NCBI GenBank assembly: GCA_943704525.1
Contig: CALSCQ010002555.1
Coordinates: forward strand, 1 to 32,276
Origin: Pigoraptor vietnamica
Taxonomy: Eukaryota > Opisthokonta > Filasterea
Direction of reading: 5' to 3'
DNA: 32,276 bases
Below are positions 9,816 through 20,880 of this stretch, one piece after another. The notes below the pieces were generated by a model. It was not told the DNA's origin. It was given only the letters and a program-made list of their open reading frames with translations, and did no database searches. Position 1 is the first letter of the stretch; each line of letters opens with the position of its first letter. A program made the position numbers and the translations under genes.

Positions 9816-10342
9816 GGCTATTCTAGCCCAGCCTGAGGAGAAGCGACGGCGGAAAAGACTCTCAGTGCCAGCATTCTGCTCCTTGAGATCCTTCTACTGC
9901 GCGACCCCGGACGACTTCCAGTCGCTGCTGTGGCAGGCACGCATGCGCAGGACGCCGCTATGGTTTGCGGCCTGTTATGCGCTCGCTATTGGAGTATGCG
10001 AATTACGAAACGGCAGTTAATGGTCGCTGATGAGAACTGTGGCTTCAATTCTACTTCGCCAATGGCCCGTACTGAGTCCCTTCGGTCTCATGTTGTTGCA
10101 CGTTGCGCTCGTTTCAGCCTTGAAAAGACATTCTGAACCACTCTATGAAATCTGTGCGATACAACGCGGGGTGAAAATAGGCACTGCATGGTCGTGCTGG
10201 AAGCGTGCCCTACGAAAATGCTTCACACGGCAAATGCATCACGCGAACTTCCAGTCTGACTTCGATCATGTTACGCGGGAATTTATAAGGAATTATCAAC
10301 ACACACAAACACACGCACACACATTGGGGCGCTTCTTTGTCT
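9816..10342. other. Spacer, no gene supported
   Basis: Downstream of the 48-residue-repeat gene and upstream of the right-hand repeat block. Several frames of 60-80 codons exist but have no family resemblance and no splice context. A short CA run lies at about 10299-10322. Confidence 0.4.
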
Positions 10343-11390
10343 TCATGCAGGCGCCTGCGGTGACACGGCGCGCGCGGCGGCGACAGCGTCCGACGTGCGT
10401 TGCGCAATCTGGTGCAAAAGCGCGCCAAATGCGCCGCCGAGGGAGCCCTTCCCGCCGCCAATCTGGCTGATCACCGACGCGAGCGCCGCTATCAACGCCG
10501 CAAGCGCGCCCACCAGCAGCGCGAGTGAACCGGCCAACGGCGCAAGGGCCACCTGCACGGCAAGGGCCAAAACAGCCGCCGCAGCCGACAGAGCCTTGAG
10601 CGTGGCCAGTGACACGTCGCGCGTCGTCTCGAGGGACTCGTGGGCAATCTGGCGCGCAGTGGACGACACCTCCTTCGTGCACTGCTCCGACGCGCCGCCG
10701 ATGTCCGCCGACGCCGCCTTGCACACGCTCTCGATCGCACTCAGCGTCGCGAGCCACGTTTTCGCGACCGTGCCGAGAATGGGCGAGGCCAGCTGTACGG
10801 CGACACTGCACCCCTTTGTGACGGCGAGCGTGACGAGGGCGCGCGCGAAATTGATCCAATCGCGGGACATCTTGGAGGCGTTGTCACACGTGGACGTCCA
10901 CGCGGTCTCGACGGCCTGCGCGTGCTTGGCGCCGATGGACTCGGCCGCGTCCGCCGAGCGGTTGATGAGGGGGACGACCATCGATTCGACAAACTGCCAA
11001 GGACAAAACAGACAGCGAAAGTCAGAAGAGAGAGACAACGGAGGCGTCGATATGACAATGGTGTAAGATGGGCGCGCCAGTGGTCACAAAGAGCGCAAAA
11101 AACGCCCACGCGTTGTTGCGAGACAGCGACGCACCTTGTAATAGTCGTGCATCATGCCGCGGAAGCCGTCGAGGGTGAGCGGCCAGATGGTCTGAATTGC
11201 GTGGAAGTAACCGACGACTGACACTTGCACGGCGGTAATGACACGCTCTATGAGCAGCGACATGAGCCCGGAAAACATCTGCGGGTCGAAAGGACCAAAG
11301 GGTTACAACGACCGCAGACTACACGAATGCCCACGACTATGCAGCACGCAGAAAGGAGATAGTCATACACACACACACACACACGCACAC

Positions 11391-11440
<50 letters not shown>

Positions 11441-11705
11441 ACGCACGCAACACACAAGGCGTACACGCACACACCTTGTAGTAGTCCTCCATCATGCCCC
11501 GGAACGTGTTGAGCATCATCGGCCAGATGGTCTCGAGAGCCTTGAAGTAGCCACGCACGGACTCTTGCACGGCGCCCACCACGCGGTCGACCAGTTGCGA
11601 CAGAAGCGAAGTGAACATCCCGTAATAATCCTGCGATCAGGCGCGTGTTGTGTTCACAGCAATGCAAGCTCAACAAAATACGACACACACACACACACAC
11701 ACACA

Positions 11706-11764
<59 letters not shown>

Positions 11765-12809
11765 AACACCAACACCCTACCTGCATCATCCCCCGGAACG
11801 TGTTGAGCATCATCGGCCAGATGGTCTCGAGCGCCTTAAAGTACCCTTGCACAGACACTTGCACCGCCGTGACGACCTTGTCGATCAACTGGGAGAAGAG
11901 CGACGTGAACATGCCGTAGTAGTCCTGCGACCGAGATGAAAGTTAGCAATTGCGTGCGGATAAACGACGGAAGCAAGACAACAACGCACGTCACACCATG
12001 CCCGTTCAATTTCCAAGAGAACTAATGCAGACCTGCATCATCCCGCGGAAAGTGTCCAATATCTTGGGCCACATGGTCTCGAGCGCGTTGAAGTATCCCT
12101 CCACGGACTCTTGCACTGCACTCACGACGCGGTCGATCAGCTGCGAGAACAGCGCCGTGAACATGTTGTAGTAGTCGCGCAGCAGGCCCCGGAAGGTGTC
12201 GAGCCCGCTGTTCCACATCGTCTCCATCGTCGAGTAGTACCCCGAAACGGCCGTGCGAACGACGTCCACGCCGCTGTCAATCAGCTGGCCGAACACCTCA
12301 CGCAAGAACGCAAAGTACGACGTCACGGCCATGACGAGCGCGCTCATCGCATCCGACCACATCGCAAGGGTCGCCGCGAGCGAGCCCTGCACCACCGCAA
12401 CGACAAGCGCACCGACGGCGCTGATCAACGCGCACAAGACGTCCGCGAGCGACGCGTGCCCATCGTCGTCCGTCCGCCGGAGGGGAACCTTGGACTCCGC
12501 CGGCTCATCGGCCTCGCCTGATGATGCGCCCTTCGCCCTGAGCTCTCTCCTGCGGGAGTTGAACTCCTTCGCAAACGATTGCCAGCGCATGGCTTCGTCG
12601 TTGATGACACGCGTGAAAAAGAGAAGCACGCCAACAGGAAAGACGAACACGAGCAGCCCCAGCGCTTGTATGAGCTGCGAAACGGCCCCCGCGAACATGT
12701 GCCAGTGCGGACCCCTCCCGATGGAGAAGCCGCTGACGCCGTGCTTCATTCGCGTGCACGCGAAAGGGGTCGCGAAACGAGCGCATGCCGCACAATGGAC
12801 AGCAGACAT
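10343..12809 (-). CDS. Protein of exon-encoded 48-residue amphipathic repeats
   Basis: Five minus-strand exons: 12809-12033, 11924-11781, 11630-11475, 11278-11135 and 10993-10343, all joined in phase 0, about 623 residues. Exons 2-4 encode 48, 52 and 48 residues, each one repeat with the core FSQLIDRVVTAVQ, then GYFKALETIWP, TFRGMM and DYY. One or two further repeats lie inside exon 1 and diverged ones start the last exon. The N-terminus has a hydrophobic segment (LGLLVFVFPVGVLLFF) after a basic start. The C-terminus is a long Ala-rich helical tract with two hydrophobic stretches. I recognise no family. The pattern suggests a membrane- or lipid-surface protein, by inference. The start at 12809 is uncertain; 12749 (MKHGV) is an alternative. 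Two introns carry microsatellites. Confidence 0.75.
11366..11457. repeat. (CA)n microsatellite in intron 3 of the 48-residue-repeat gene
   Basis: CA/CGCA repeat on the plus strand, GT on the gene's sense strand, lying between two repeat-encoding exons. Confidence 0.9.
11683..11763. repeat. (CA)n(CT)n compound microsatellite in intron 2 of the 48-residue-repeat gene
   Basis: About 13 CA units followed by about 27 CT units, ending only about 18 bp from the exon 2 donor. Confidence 0.9.
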
Positions 12810-13094
12810 TACTTTGAGGGGCCCTTTGAGCGACTCTGAGGGTCGGACGGACGTCACTCTGGCGCTGGTGTGACCGGGTCTATTTTTAGACGCGGTCACA
12901 TGATCGGACAACGTGCGCGCCCAGTTCAACTTTTTACTGCCGCGAAAACGCGTCTTATCCCATTTTCGCGGCACCACAGGCGGCGTCCGAACACACCAGG
13001 CCCAAAACGGCCGACATGTCACCGAGTCCATTCTACAGCGACCAAGCCCACACCAGCACTGATCTACAGCGCGACCCTGACCCCACACCAGCAT

Positions 13095-14185
13095 CTACAG
13101 CGCGACCTCCTTGACCTTGCCGCTCGCCAGGTCGTACACGCCGCCCACAATCTTCAGCTTGCCCTCCTTCACAAGCCCCTGCAGCACGGGCGACACGTTG
13201 AGCTGCTCCACTTGGTGCCTCACGTTCTCCTCGATAACGTCGTCCAGATCGCACCAGCCCTTGTCCGAGTGTCCGTTACACTTGGCCACTGCCGGCCAGA
13301 TACTGCCAAGGTGGATGAAGATGTCAGTAACAGAAAACATGGATCCGCTTGCACAAAAATAAAGCAACGCGAACACGTCGGACATCATGCACGCAGGCGA
13401 ACGAGAACGGCGGCATTGATCACGACGAGCCGAGGTGGACATCAAAAGCGAGCAACGCCGTACCTGTAATACAGAGAAGAGATTACGCCGGGCACGGGGC
13501 CGCCCTTCATGGTCGCCGCGACTGCGCCGCACGCACTGTGTCCCAACACATAGAGCACCTTGGCGCCCAGTACGGCCGTGCCAAATTCGAGCGAGCCCGT
13601 AATCTCGCTCGTCACAATGTTGCCGGCAACGCGCGTCACGAACACGTCACCAAACCTGAGACATGCCGTACTATCAGAAGAGTAACGGGACAAGCACGCA
13701 GTGAAGCACCCCGACGTGCCGCACACGCACAACACAGGACCAGAGGAAGAGCACGACAACAGCATGGCGGACAGCAGTGCACACAGGGCACACCACGGTT
13801 TGGGCACATCCCAGACACGCCGTGCACTTGCGAACACGTACCCTTGGTCGAATATAATCTCCACAGGCACGCGCGAGTCTGCGCACGACAAGAAGGCCGC
13901 AAACGGCTTCTGTCCGGCGGCGACTTCCTTGACGCGCGCCAACTTGCGATTCGGGTGCTCTTCGGTCGCCCTGCCGGAGAGAAACCGTTCGTTCCCCTCG
14001 CGCAGATACGCAAGCGCCTCATCAGGCGTCGACGGCGGCTTGCCGTGCACGTGCAAGAGGCGCAGACCGAGTGCGTTGAACACCACGCGAGCAATCGGAG
14101 TTGCCGCGGACATGCGCGTAGCGTGTGTGGAGTGGCTGACGGCGACTGCCGCAAGGGCAGCGCGACGAATGGCCGTCAGCATCAT
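13095..14185 (-). CDS. Beta-class carbonic anhydrase, probably organelle-targeted
   Basis: Exons 14185-13842, 13655-13464 and 13302-13095 (minus) give 247 residues. The enzyme interconverts CO2 and bicarbonate at a zinc site. The zinc ligands and catalytic dyad are visible: CADSR at 101-105 (Cys101, Asp103, Arg105) and GHSACG with His154 and Cys157. FGDVFVTRVAGN and the closing KLKIVGGVYDLASGKV also fit the family. Residues 1-45 are Ala/Arg-rich without acids, typical of an organelle presequence. The chosen start follows a likely 5' UTR intron (14233-14430). An in-frame ATG at 14285-14287 would add a hydrophobic leader, but that leader is translated pyrimidine tract, so I reject it provisionally. 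The preceding gene start is only about 290 bp beyond its stop. Confidence 0.92.
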
Positions 14186-14232
14186 GGTGGGCGATTGGCG
14201 CAGTGCCGCGTTCACCACTGAGAGCAAGTGCG

Positions 14233-14430
14233 CTGCAAGAAGAAAGAAGCAAGCAGAATGTAAGCGCTTGTGTAGACGAATGGACATAGCACGTTACCCC
14301 ACACTTTTCGGGTACTGACAGCAAAAACACACACACACCGGACGCAGAGTTTCGCAAGGGATGAAAACAAGGAAAGTTGCACGACCTTCCTCCGCATGTG
14401 TACATCCACGCTCTCGTTTTGGTCACTCAC
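14233..14430 (-). other. Probable 5' UTR intron of the carbonic anhydrase gene
   Basis: The donor CACCG|GTGAGT sits at 14431/14430 and the acceptor, CTTCTTTCTTCTTGCAG on the minus strand, ends at 14233. Both are near-ideal, and the joined leader reaches the ATGATG at 14185. If the intron is not removed, an upstream in-frame ATG would give a signal-peptide-like N-terminus. Confidence 0.5.
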
Positions 14431-14996
14431 CGGTGAAGCAGAACGAAATGTCCGACTGGACCCGTTCTTCGTGGCTAAAAAAGGTGCCGTTCACGCGCAA
14501 AGTCCTTTGAGAGAAGACGACGAGACAAGGCGGGCACTAGGACATCTTCACTCATTCACATGGCCGGGCGTGCACCATTTGGGCTGAAGTCTCGTGCTTT
14601 AATCCGCACGTTCGATGCTGTCTGCACGTGCGCTGACCCGATCATGTTCCAGAATTGCAGTACAAGCCGCTATTGAATTGAGTCATGGAGTCATTACCCA
14701 TACATTTTCATAGACATGGAATGGAGTCGCAAGGTTATATAGTAAAATGCCCTACTGAGGCAATTTTGGAGTCATCTCAATACATAATGTATTAGCACTG
14801 TACTGAGTCGATCGATCAATTTGGACTGATATGCGGTTTTTTCAAACAACCCACACACATGCTCATCTCAGTTTTGCAAGTTCTTTGCTTTGCCACTGCC
14901 ACTCGTTCCTTCTCTCGTTCGTACTCGCACGGCGGCGTCTGAAGAGAGAAGAGCGAACACAAAAATTGGCTGGTGACGAGAGAGAGGGAACACAAA
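14431..14996. other. Divergent intergenic region, carbonic anhydrase / PLAC8
   Basis: No gene is seen. The middle part is AT-rich for this window and holds a TATATAG word near 14736, about 260 bp before the PLAC8 start, which might be a promoter element. GAGTCA/TGGAGTC words recur near 14680-14780. Promoters of both divergent genes should be here. Confidence 0.35.
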
Positions 14997-16039
14997 ATGG
15001 CGCGTCGGTACAACGAGTTTTCGAACCAGGAGTTCATGACCGAGGATGGCGACGGCGACGACTCACCCATCGTGTCACGACAGCCCGCGCTCCGCCTCGG
15101 CATGAGCGACGACCCCAGCAGCGAATTGGGGACGGGCAGCTGGAGGACGGGGCTGTTTGACGTACAGGGAGATCTCTGGACGTGTGGGTCTCGTTTGGCA
15201 TGTGCTTTGTATCATGCATGCGACACACTGTGCTCCCATCACATGCGCACTTAAACAGGGGCATACATACATGCACATACCCGCACACACGCATACGGGC
15301 AGATGCACATTCGTACGCGTGCGTGTAGTCTTTGCACTGGAGTGGAATTGTGCTCATTCAATGCCTTCTCGCGCAGTCCTGTATGCGCTGGCCTGTCCGT
15401 GTGCGGTGTATGGCGATAACCTTCAGGCACTCGGCGGCGTTAACGGCGACTGCGAGTGTTGCTCATATTGCATTGCCCCGTGCTGCATCGGCGCCCTTGG
15501 CCGCGAGAGGATACGTCGCGCTTTCCGCCTGTCGGTACGTTGGGGAATGGGTTCACTGCATCGCGCCTATCTGCTTTAGCGTGTGTGCGTGACTGTGTAG
15601 TTTACATGTGCGAACCCCGCGCAGATGCTTCTGTGCGTGTGTCCGTGTCCGCGTCTGTGTTGTGGACTGTGTGATGTTCCAAGTGTACGAAAAATCACCC
15701 GCGTATATTTGTACTTTGCGTCTATTCGCCCACAATAACGCAAACGCAAACTCTCTCTATTAGTCGTGCGCACCCGTGCAATGTGTGCGCGCGCAAGTGC
15801 CTGCATGGCATCGCGCTCAATCCCTCCAATTCACGTGACAGGACGACCAAAACGCGGGCGTCGTGGGCACGCTGACGCGCAAGGTCTTCTTCTGCGGTGC
15901 CATTGGTCGCCTTCTCGAGAACGCGTGCCTCCACACCTTCTTCATCCCCTGCGCCGTCGCTCAGGAGGCGCGCGAAATTCAAATGCACCAGACGGGAAAC
16001 GCCGACCGCAACTATAACGTGTTCCCCAAGAGCCACTAG
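14997..16039 (+). CDS. PLAC8-family cysteine-rich protein
   Basis: Exons 14997-15183, 15377-15534 and 15842-16039 give 180 residues. The N-terminal 45 residues are acidic and disordered. The PLAC8 domain follows: GSWRTGLFDVQGDLW, then the Cys motif ALACPCAVYGDN, a run of paired cysteines (CECCSYC, PCCIGAL), RERIRRAF, and the closing IPCAVAQEAREI. The intron 1 join (T|GTGGGT, phase 1) reads WTFLYALACPC, restoring family spacing. Members are small membrane-associated proteins involved in metal resistance, ion transport or organ-size control in plants and fungi. The specific role here is unknown. The core is hydrophobic but no clean transmembrane helix is separable. It is convergent with gene A. 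Confidence 0.88.
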
Positions 16040-16404
16040 CGCCTTGCATCGAGGCCCGTGGTTGGTGCGATTTGTCGCGCCGTTGACGACTTTACTCTTC
16101 ATTTTTTGCTGCCGCTGCGTTGTTGCTTGTGCCGCGCGTGGGTCGTTGCGCCTGTCTGCGTTTTCCCGATTGTATCGCCTGATTCAGCCTGATGCTGTCT
16201 TCTAGGCACGGCCGCGCAGGTCAAATCTTGTTTTGAAATGGGGGGAATGTCTATTAGGAAACGCGCACAAGGGCTTATATACAAGGCCCAAAGTGGCCAC
16301 GCTGCAACGCTGGCCATCCGAGCCGAATAAGTTATGGGCCGACGATCTCGCCTGATGCACTGTACGGCACGTGGACCACGCACACCGCCGTGGTAACCAT
16401 GTAG
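16040..16404. other. Convergent spacer, no gene seen
   Basis: Between the PLAC8 stop and the stop of gene A. Frames here are short and lack splice context. Nothing else is recognised. Confidence 0.4.
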
Positions 16405-17245
16405 TCAGTCGAGAGGGTCGAGGGGGGCGATGACAAAGACGAACGTGGCGGGCCCGAGAGGGGTATCCGCCGGGAGCTGGTCGTCAGCGGCAATCACGTC
16501 GGCTGCGGCGCGGAGGTCGGCCCCGGCGGGCAGGTTGGCTGCAGCGCGCAACCATATCGCAGTCATGTCGAGGTCCACAGTCCCGATCTGCAGGAGATTG
16601 AAGACGTTCGATTCAATTACCAGGGTATTGCCGGGCCGGCGGCTACAGAGGGCAGAGCACACTCGAAATACTGTCGGCCTTGTGTTAGTCTGCAACGGTT
16701 GTACGGCGGCGGCCGCGGCCATCAGTCATCTTCGCTCACCGCATTGCGAGCACAGCCGAGTTCGTTCCTGAGCTCCTTGAGGATGGCGATGATGGCATCG
16801 CGGAGGGCATCAGTGTCGCGAATCGGCGGGATGACCTGCGAAGTCAGCAGGCAACGTTGAGAATCACAGTGGCCCGTAAACAACGGAGACCGGCACGCCG
16901 ACCACGCAACGCCGCCACTAACATACGAAAGAATTCATCGTGCAGGACACACATATGCACACCGGCCTAGCCGGCGGCGCCGCGGGGCACGGGCCGTGTC
17001 CGCGCCTTGAGCCACCGTCGGGCCGGGCTGACGCCGGACCCTGGCCGCGCACACACCGACACGCCGACCGAAAACGCACTTCGCCCGAGAGTCCACTTAC
17101 GTCATCATTCTCGGACGGCCCGACGTTATCTTCATGTTCCTCATCTGTTGACGCGGCAACGCGCCGCCGTCGGTGCAATAAGGCAATGCCGTCAGAATCA
17201 GGCAGCAGTCGCCGCTTCAATGTCGAGACACAGCTACTCACTCAT
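16405..17245 (-). CDS. Gene A: small Arg/Gly-containing protein, orphan member of the cassette family
   Basis: Proposed minus-strand exons: 17245-17242 (micro-exon ATG plus A), 17144-17101, 17040-16963, 16835-16740, 16689-16621 and 16587-16405. The sum is a 157-residue protein with phases 1,0,0,0,0. It starts acidic (NEEHEDNVGPSENDD), has a weak Arg/Gly piece (DGGSRRGHG), a predicted helix (LRDAIIAILKELRNEL), and a C-terminal domain VDLDMTAIW...DLRAAADVIAADD...TFVFVIAP. That last part resembles the ends of genes B and C by pattern (strand, helix, strand). Exon 3 boundaries are the least certain. No divergent ATPase follows; CT satellite does. Function unknown. Confidence 0.5.
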
Positions 17246-17549
17246 TTTTGAGAGGTTGGTTACCGGTCCTGTTAATGAGGTGAGGTTGAGGTTCTCTTTG
17301 ACTGCCGAGCAGTCCCACACGCCACCACTCATAAGGTAAGTCCCCGTCAAGGGATTGGTAACATGTTGCATATACGTTTTTGGGGAAGGAATTGCATTTA
17401 TTTGGAATGTTGGCTAGAAAAGGTGACAGATTGGAAAACTTTCAATTTTTTCGTCCTTGGCGGGGAGTGACCGGTGAAACGACTCGGACTCATCGCGTAA
17501 CAACCGGCGTGGTTAGCCAGTTTGCTCGTAGTTTTATCTCTCTGAGCTT

Positions 17550-17687
17550 TCTCTCTCTCTCAGTCTCCTCTCTCTGATTCTCTGTCTCTCTCTTTGTCTC
17601 TCTCTCTCTTAGTGGAGTCAATGGACACTGGGACACGTCTATGATTTAAGCTGAGTCCGGCCGACATCTCTCTCTACGTCTCTCTAT

Positions 17688-17743
<56 letters not shown>

Positions 17744-17780
17744 TGTGTGTGTCTCAGCTCTCTCTGTCTCTAGTCTCTCC

Positions 17781-17875
<95 letters not shown>

Positions 17876-17945
17876 CGTCTCCTCTCCTCTGTCTCTCTCT
17901 CTGTCTCTCTCCGGCTCTCGTTCTCTCTCTCACTCTCTCACCTCT
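17550..17945. repeat. CT-rich satellite with embedded GT run and dispersed element
   Basis: Long (CT)n tracts with a (TG)n run near 17726-17752. The reverse copy of the dispersed element seen in DRG1 intron 7 lies at about 17615-17675. Flanking words such as CTCTCCGGCTCTC recur. Confidence 0.9.
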
Positions 17946-18499
17946 TGGGCACACTGACTGAGTCCGACGGGTCGCGGTGGCTTTTATTGCCGTCGGGGCC
18001 TGGGGAACCGAATTAATAGGGGGCTTTGCACTGCCGTGTTGGCGCACATCATGCGGTGTTGTGAGGAGTGGCGACGGGCGACGTGTGGGATATTTGACTC
18101 TCAGAGAGGGGTTACGCTGGCATTGTAGCCGGCGCCTGTCGGTGATGAACGGCGAACACCCGTCCCAAATGCCCTCCCCCGCCATGCGCCCTTGTTCGGC
18201 TGCACAGCCGGCGGGGCTTCAGTCCGGCCGGACTTGCTTCAGCTCAGTTTGGCCACGTGCCTTCTGCCAGTGGTGGTCCAGCTGGCCTTATGCCGCTGGC
18301 AATTCTGTATCAGGTACCATCCTCGCCTGTGGGGTCGGCGCCCAGCGCAGTGGTTCCGAAAGGGCTGCTGTGCCGGCGTCAGCTGCACGATCCCGACCGC
18401 TTCACGGTGCGTACGCCGCGGGAGAGACCGCAGTGGCGTGAGCTGCTCTAGTGCGGCCCTTATCAAGTGTATGCCAGCTGCAGCAACTGAACTGACAGA

Positions 18500-18540
18500 G
18501 GTCTCTCTCTCCGGCTCTCAGCGGTTCTCTCTCTCGCTCT

Positions 18541-18607
<67 letters not shown>

Positions 18608-18840
18608 CTGTCTCTCTGTCTCTCACACAGTCTCTCTCTCACACAGTCTCTCTCTCTCTTTTCTCTCAGTCTCTCTCTCTCTCACTGTGCAGCCTCTCTC
18701 TCTTTCTCTCACACACTCTCTCTCACCCAGTCTCTCTCTCTCTTTTCTCTCAGTCTCTCTCTCTCTCACTGTGCAGCCTCTCTCTCTTTCTCTCACACAC
18801 TCTCTCTCACCCAGTCTCTCTCTCACACACACAGTCTCTT
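18500..18840. repeat. CT-rich satellite with an 84-bp direct duplication
   Basis: About 60 bp of pure CT followed by an 84-bp unit (marked by CACTGTGCAGCCTC at about 18683 and again at about 18767) present twice almost unchanged. This indicates recent slippage or unequal exchange. Confidence 0.85.
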
Positions 18841-19241
18841 TGACTCTTCGCCGGTCGGCTCTCAGTATCTCTCCCTCTCCGGCTCTCCAGCGCTCTTTCT
18901 CGTGCAGTTTGTGCGCGCTACTCCGGCGATCGATAGTGTCAGTGTTGAACAGCTACCCGGCTAACATCCGTCACGCCGCGGCCAAACGCCGTCGATTCAG
19001 CACGTACTGTCTACTAAGAACTTTCCGTTATTAGCACTGTCAATAAACGTTTGAAATTCCCGACTGGAATATATTACTGACAGAATAATCGTTCGTCGGT
19101 CCGAGAAGACCAACGGAATAAATTACAACCGAGAAGTACGCACGCACGCACGCACGCAGGGCTGGCGCTGCCATTGAGCAGCCCATAACTGTCTGAGCGG
19201 CCGGGGAAGCAAACGATGAAAGTGCCTCGGGTCGCGACTCG

Positions 19242-20415
19242 TTACAGGCGGGACCCATGTGGGGGAAGCGCCCAAATGTCAATGGTAACGCCCGTCTCCC
19301 GCGCCGCGATGGCGAGGAGCTCGAACGGCGAGAAGCCGTTGCCGTTGACCAGGGGCTCGTACCGGGCGCGGTCTTGGATTAGGTCCCCAAAGGGAATGTG
19401 GAAGGTCACGTCCGGCGCCCGGCGAGGCTGCGAATGCCCGGTGCGGCACACAATCATCCGTAAGCGAATGAGAAGTGGTGCATGTCCGGCGCTCACAGGG
19501 CTCTCCCGTACACATCACGGCAGGAGAATAAGTCGCACTGGACACTAACCGGAATGTCCCCGTTCGTGACTTGGACCGCAGCTGCCTGCTGCACTGGCGC
19601 CTGCGCCGGCTCAGAAGGTGCATTGTGGGGGATCACATTCTGCTGCAGGGCCGGCTGCGCGCACTGGAGAGTCAAGAGGCCCTCGACAGCGGCCATCTGC
19701 ATCGCAAATGAAAGTTTGAGAAAAAGACACACCCGGCCGGGGCCGGGGCCAGGCTAGCGGTTCACCCAGTATCACTGCGACTCCAAAAAAAATATGGGGA
19801 TATTAAAGCTGTGGCACCGCGCAGAGAGCAGACTAAAAAAAACCCCTCACAACATTGGGCTGGACATGGGCCGGCGTTTGGTCATGGACGTTGCCGTCCG
19901 GCGACGGAGGCGGGGCCTGACAACCGACGAAGGAACAATTTTCAGTCCACTCGGTCAGTACAACACACCGACATCTCAGAGCTATGCGCTTGCCGTAGGC
20001 TTCGGCCATCGGATTCCGGCCATCCGCAAACAGACCACGCGACTCACCTGGGCCCCGCGGCCGCGCGGGCGGCGGTCATTGTTGCGGTTCTTTCCGTCGC
20101 CACGCTGATAGGCAAAGTCGAATCAGAGACTGATTGAGACCCGCACCCCGCGACCAAGACTGACACCCTGCTCGCTCTGCCTCTGCCTTCACAACACAAC
20201 AGCCGATTGAAGGCGTGACGCACTGAGCATGACTGCCTGAAACACGCCTTGCGACTGAAACGTCGTGCACAACACGGTCACACCTTAGCACTCTTGCGAT
20301 TATTCGGCTTCTTGGGGGCTTGAGTTCGCAAAACAGCGCCGTTAAAAGTTTGAAGAGGGAAAAGTCTGCAGAGTAACACTCGTCTGTGCAACGTAAGAGG
20401 CGTGAACTCACCCAT
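19242..20415 (-). CDS. Gene B: small Arg/Gly-rich protein paired with ATPase 1
   Basis: Minus-strand exons: 20415-20412 (ATG plus one base), 20318-20284, 20104-20048, 19916-19851, 19696-19550 and 19427-19242; 164 residues. The N-terminus is basic (MAPKKPNNRKSAK), followed by RGDGKNRNNDRRPRGRG, a Pro/Asp/His-rich spacer, a Gln/Ala/Pro-rich segment and a final domain holding VTFHIPFGDLIQD, then SPFELLAIAARETGVTIDIW. The basic Arg/Gly part suggests nucleic-acid binding or nuclear location, by inference. Exon 2 is 35 nt in both B and C, with phase 1 in and phase 0 out, which supports the micro-exon model. An unspliced start (20415-20284 read through) is open and is the alternative. The partner ATPase starts 465 bp away on the other strand. 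Confidence 0.65.
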
Positions 20416-20880
20416 TTCTCTTTTGGTTGAGTCCGTACGACCAGTCGAGAGACAAAGTTACCGCAAAAGCGCGCGTCTTCTCAAAAAAGAGACAAAGTTG
20501 CCGCAAGAGGGACGGAGTGAGACATATTTTTTGCTGACGCGTCACGGGGTCCGCAACAGCGTGGTGACGTCGCGGCGTGCGTTCTTGCTTTGTATCGCTT
20601 TAGTATGGGAAAAAATTATTTTTGTTTTATTTCGTGCAGCGGAAGCAATATTCCCCGACGTTCGTGACTCCCAAATTGAAAATGGCTGCAAAATTTTGGA
20701 TCGCCTTGAGGGGCGAAATCCAATCTAATGCTCCCGGGTAGGTGGGTATTGCTTTTGATAGTGTGACGGTCACGTGACACGGCTTCTGGGGGACCGCGTT
20801 GCCGCGGGAAAAAAAACGAGGGAAAAAAGGAAGGGAAATTGAAAAGGAAGGCGCATTGCCCATTCCTTCGCCGCGACGAC
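20416..20880. promoter_or_regulatory. Presumed bidirectional promoter of gene B and ATPase 1
   Basis: The only sequence between two divergent start codons. It contains an 18-bp direct repeat (AGAGACAAAGTTRCCGCAA) at about 20449-20466 and 20489-20506, exactly 40 bp apart, and an A/G-rich stretch before the ATPase start. No TATA box is convincing. The assignment rests on position. Confidence 0.4.

Larger units (their letters stand above)
17246..19241. other. Satellite-rich block without a supported gene
   Basis: Two blocks of CT simple sequence (about 17550-17945 and 18500-18840) enclose roughly 550 bp of mostly unique sequence (about 17950-18500). Frames through the blocks are Ser/Leu repeat artefacts. 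The unique island has open frames on both strands but nothing recognisable. An AATAAA word lies near 19042. This is where a divergent partner of gene A would be expected, and none is seen. Confidence 0.5.

Noticed and set aside
12006-13094. Extension of the 48-residue-repeat gene upstream to 13094
   Set aside because: The extra 95 codons run back to the carbonic anhydrase stop and show no protein-like pattern. The ATG at 12809 or 12749 is more credible.
13442-14287. Carbonic anhydrase start at 14287 with a hydrophobic leader
   Set aside because: The leader coincides with a strong pyrimidine tract and CAG acceptor; a 5' UTR intron explains it better. Kept as an alternative in the findings.
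17727-17961. Ser/Leu-repeat frames in the CT satellite
   Set aside because: Simple-repeat translation with no start context, splice sites or non-repeat sequence.
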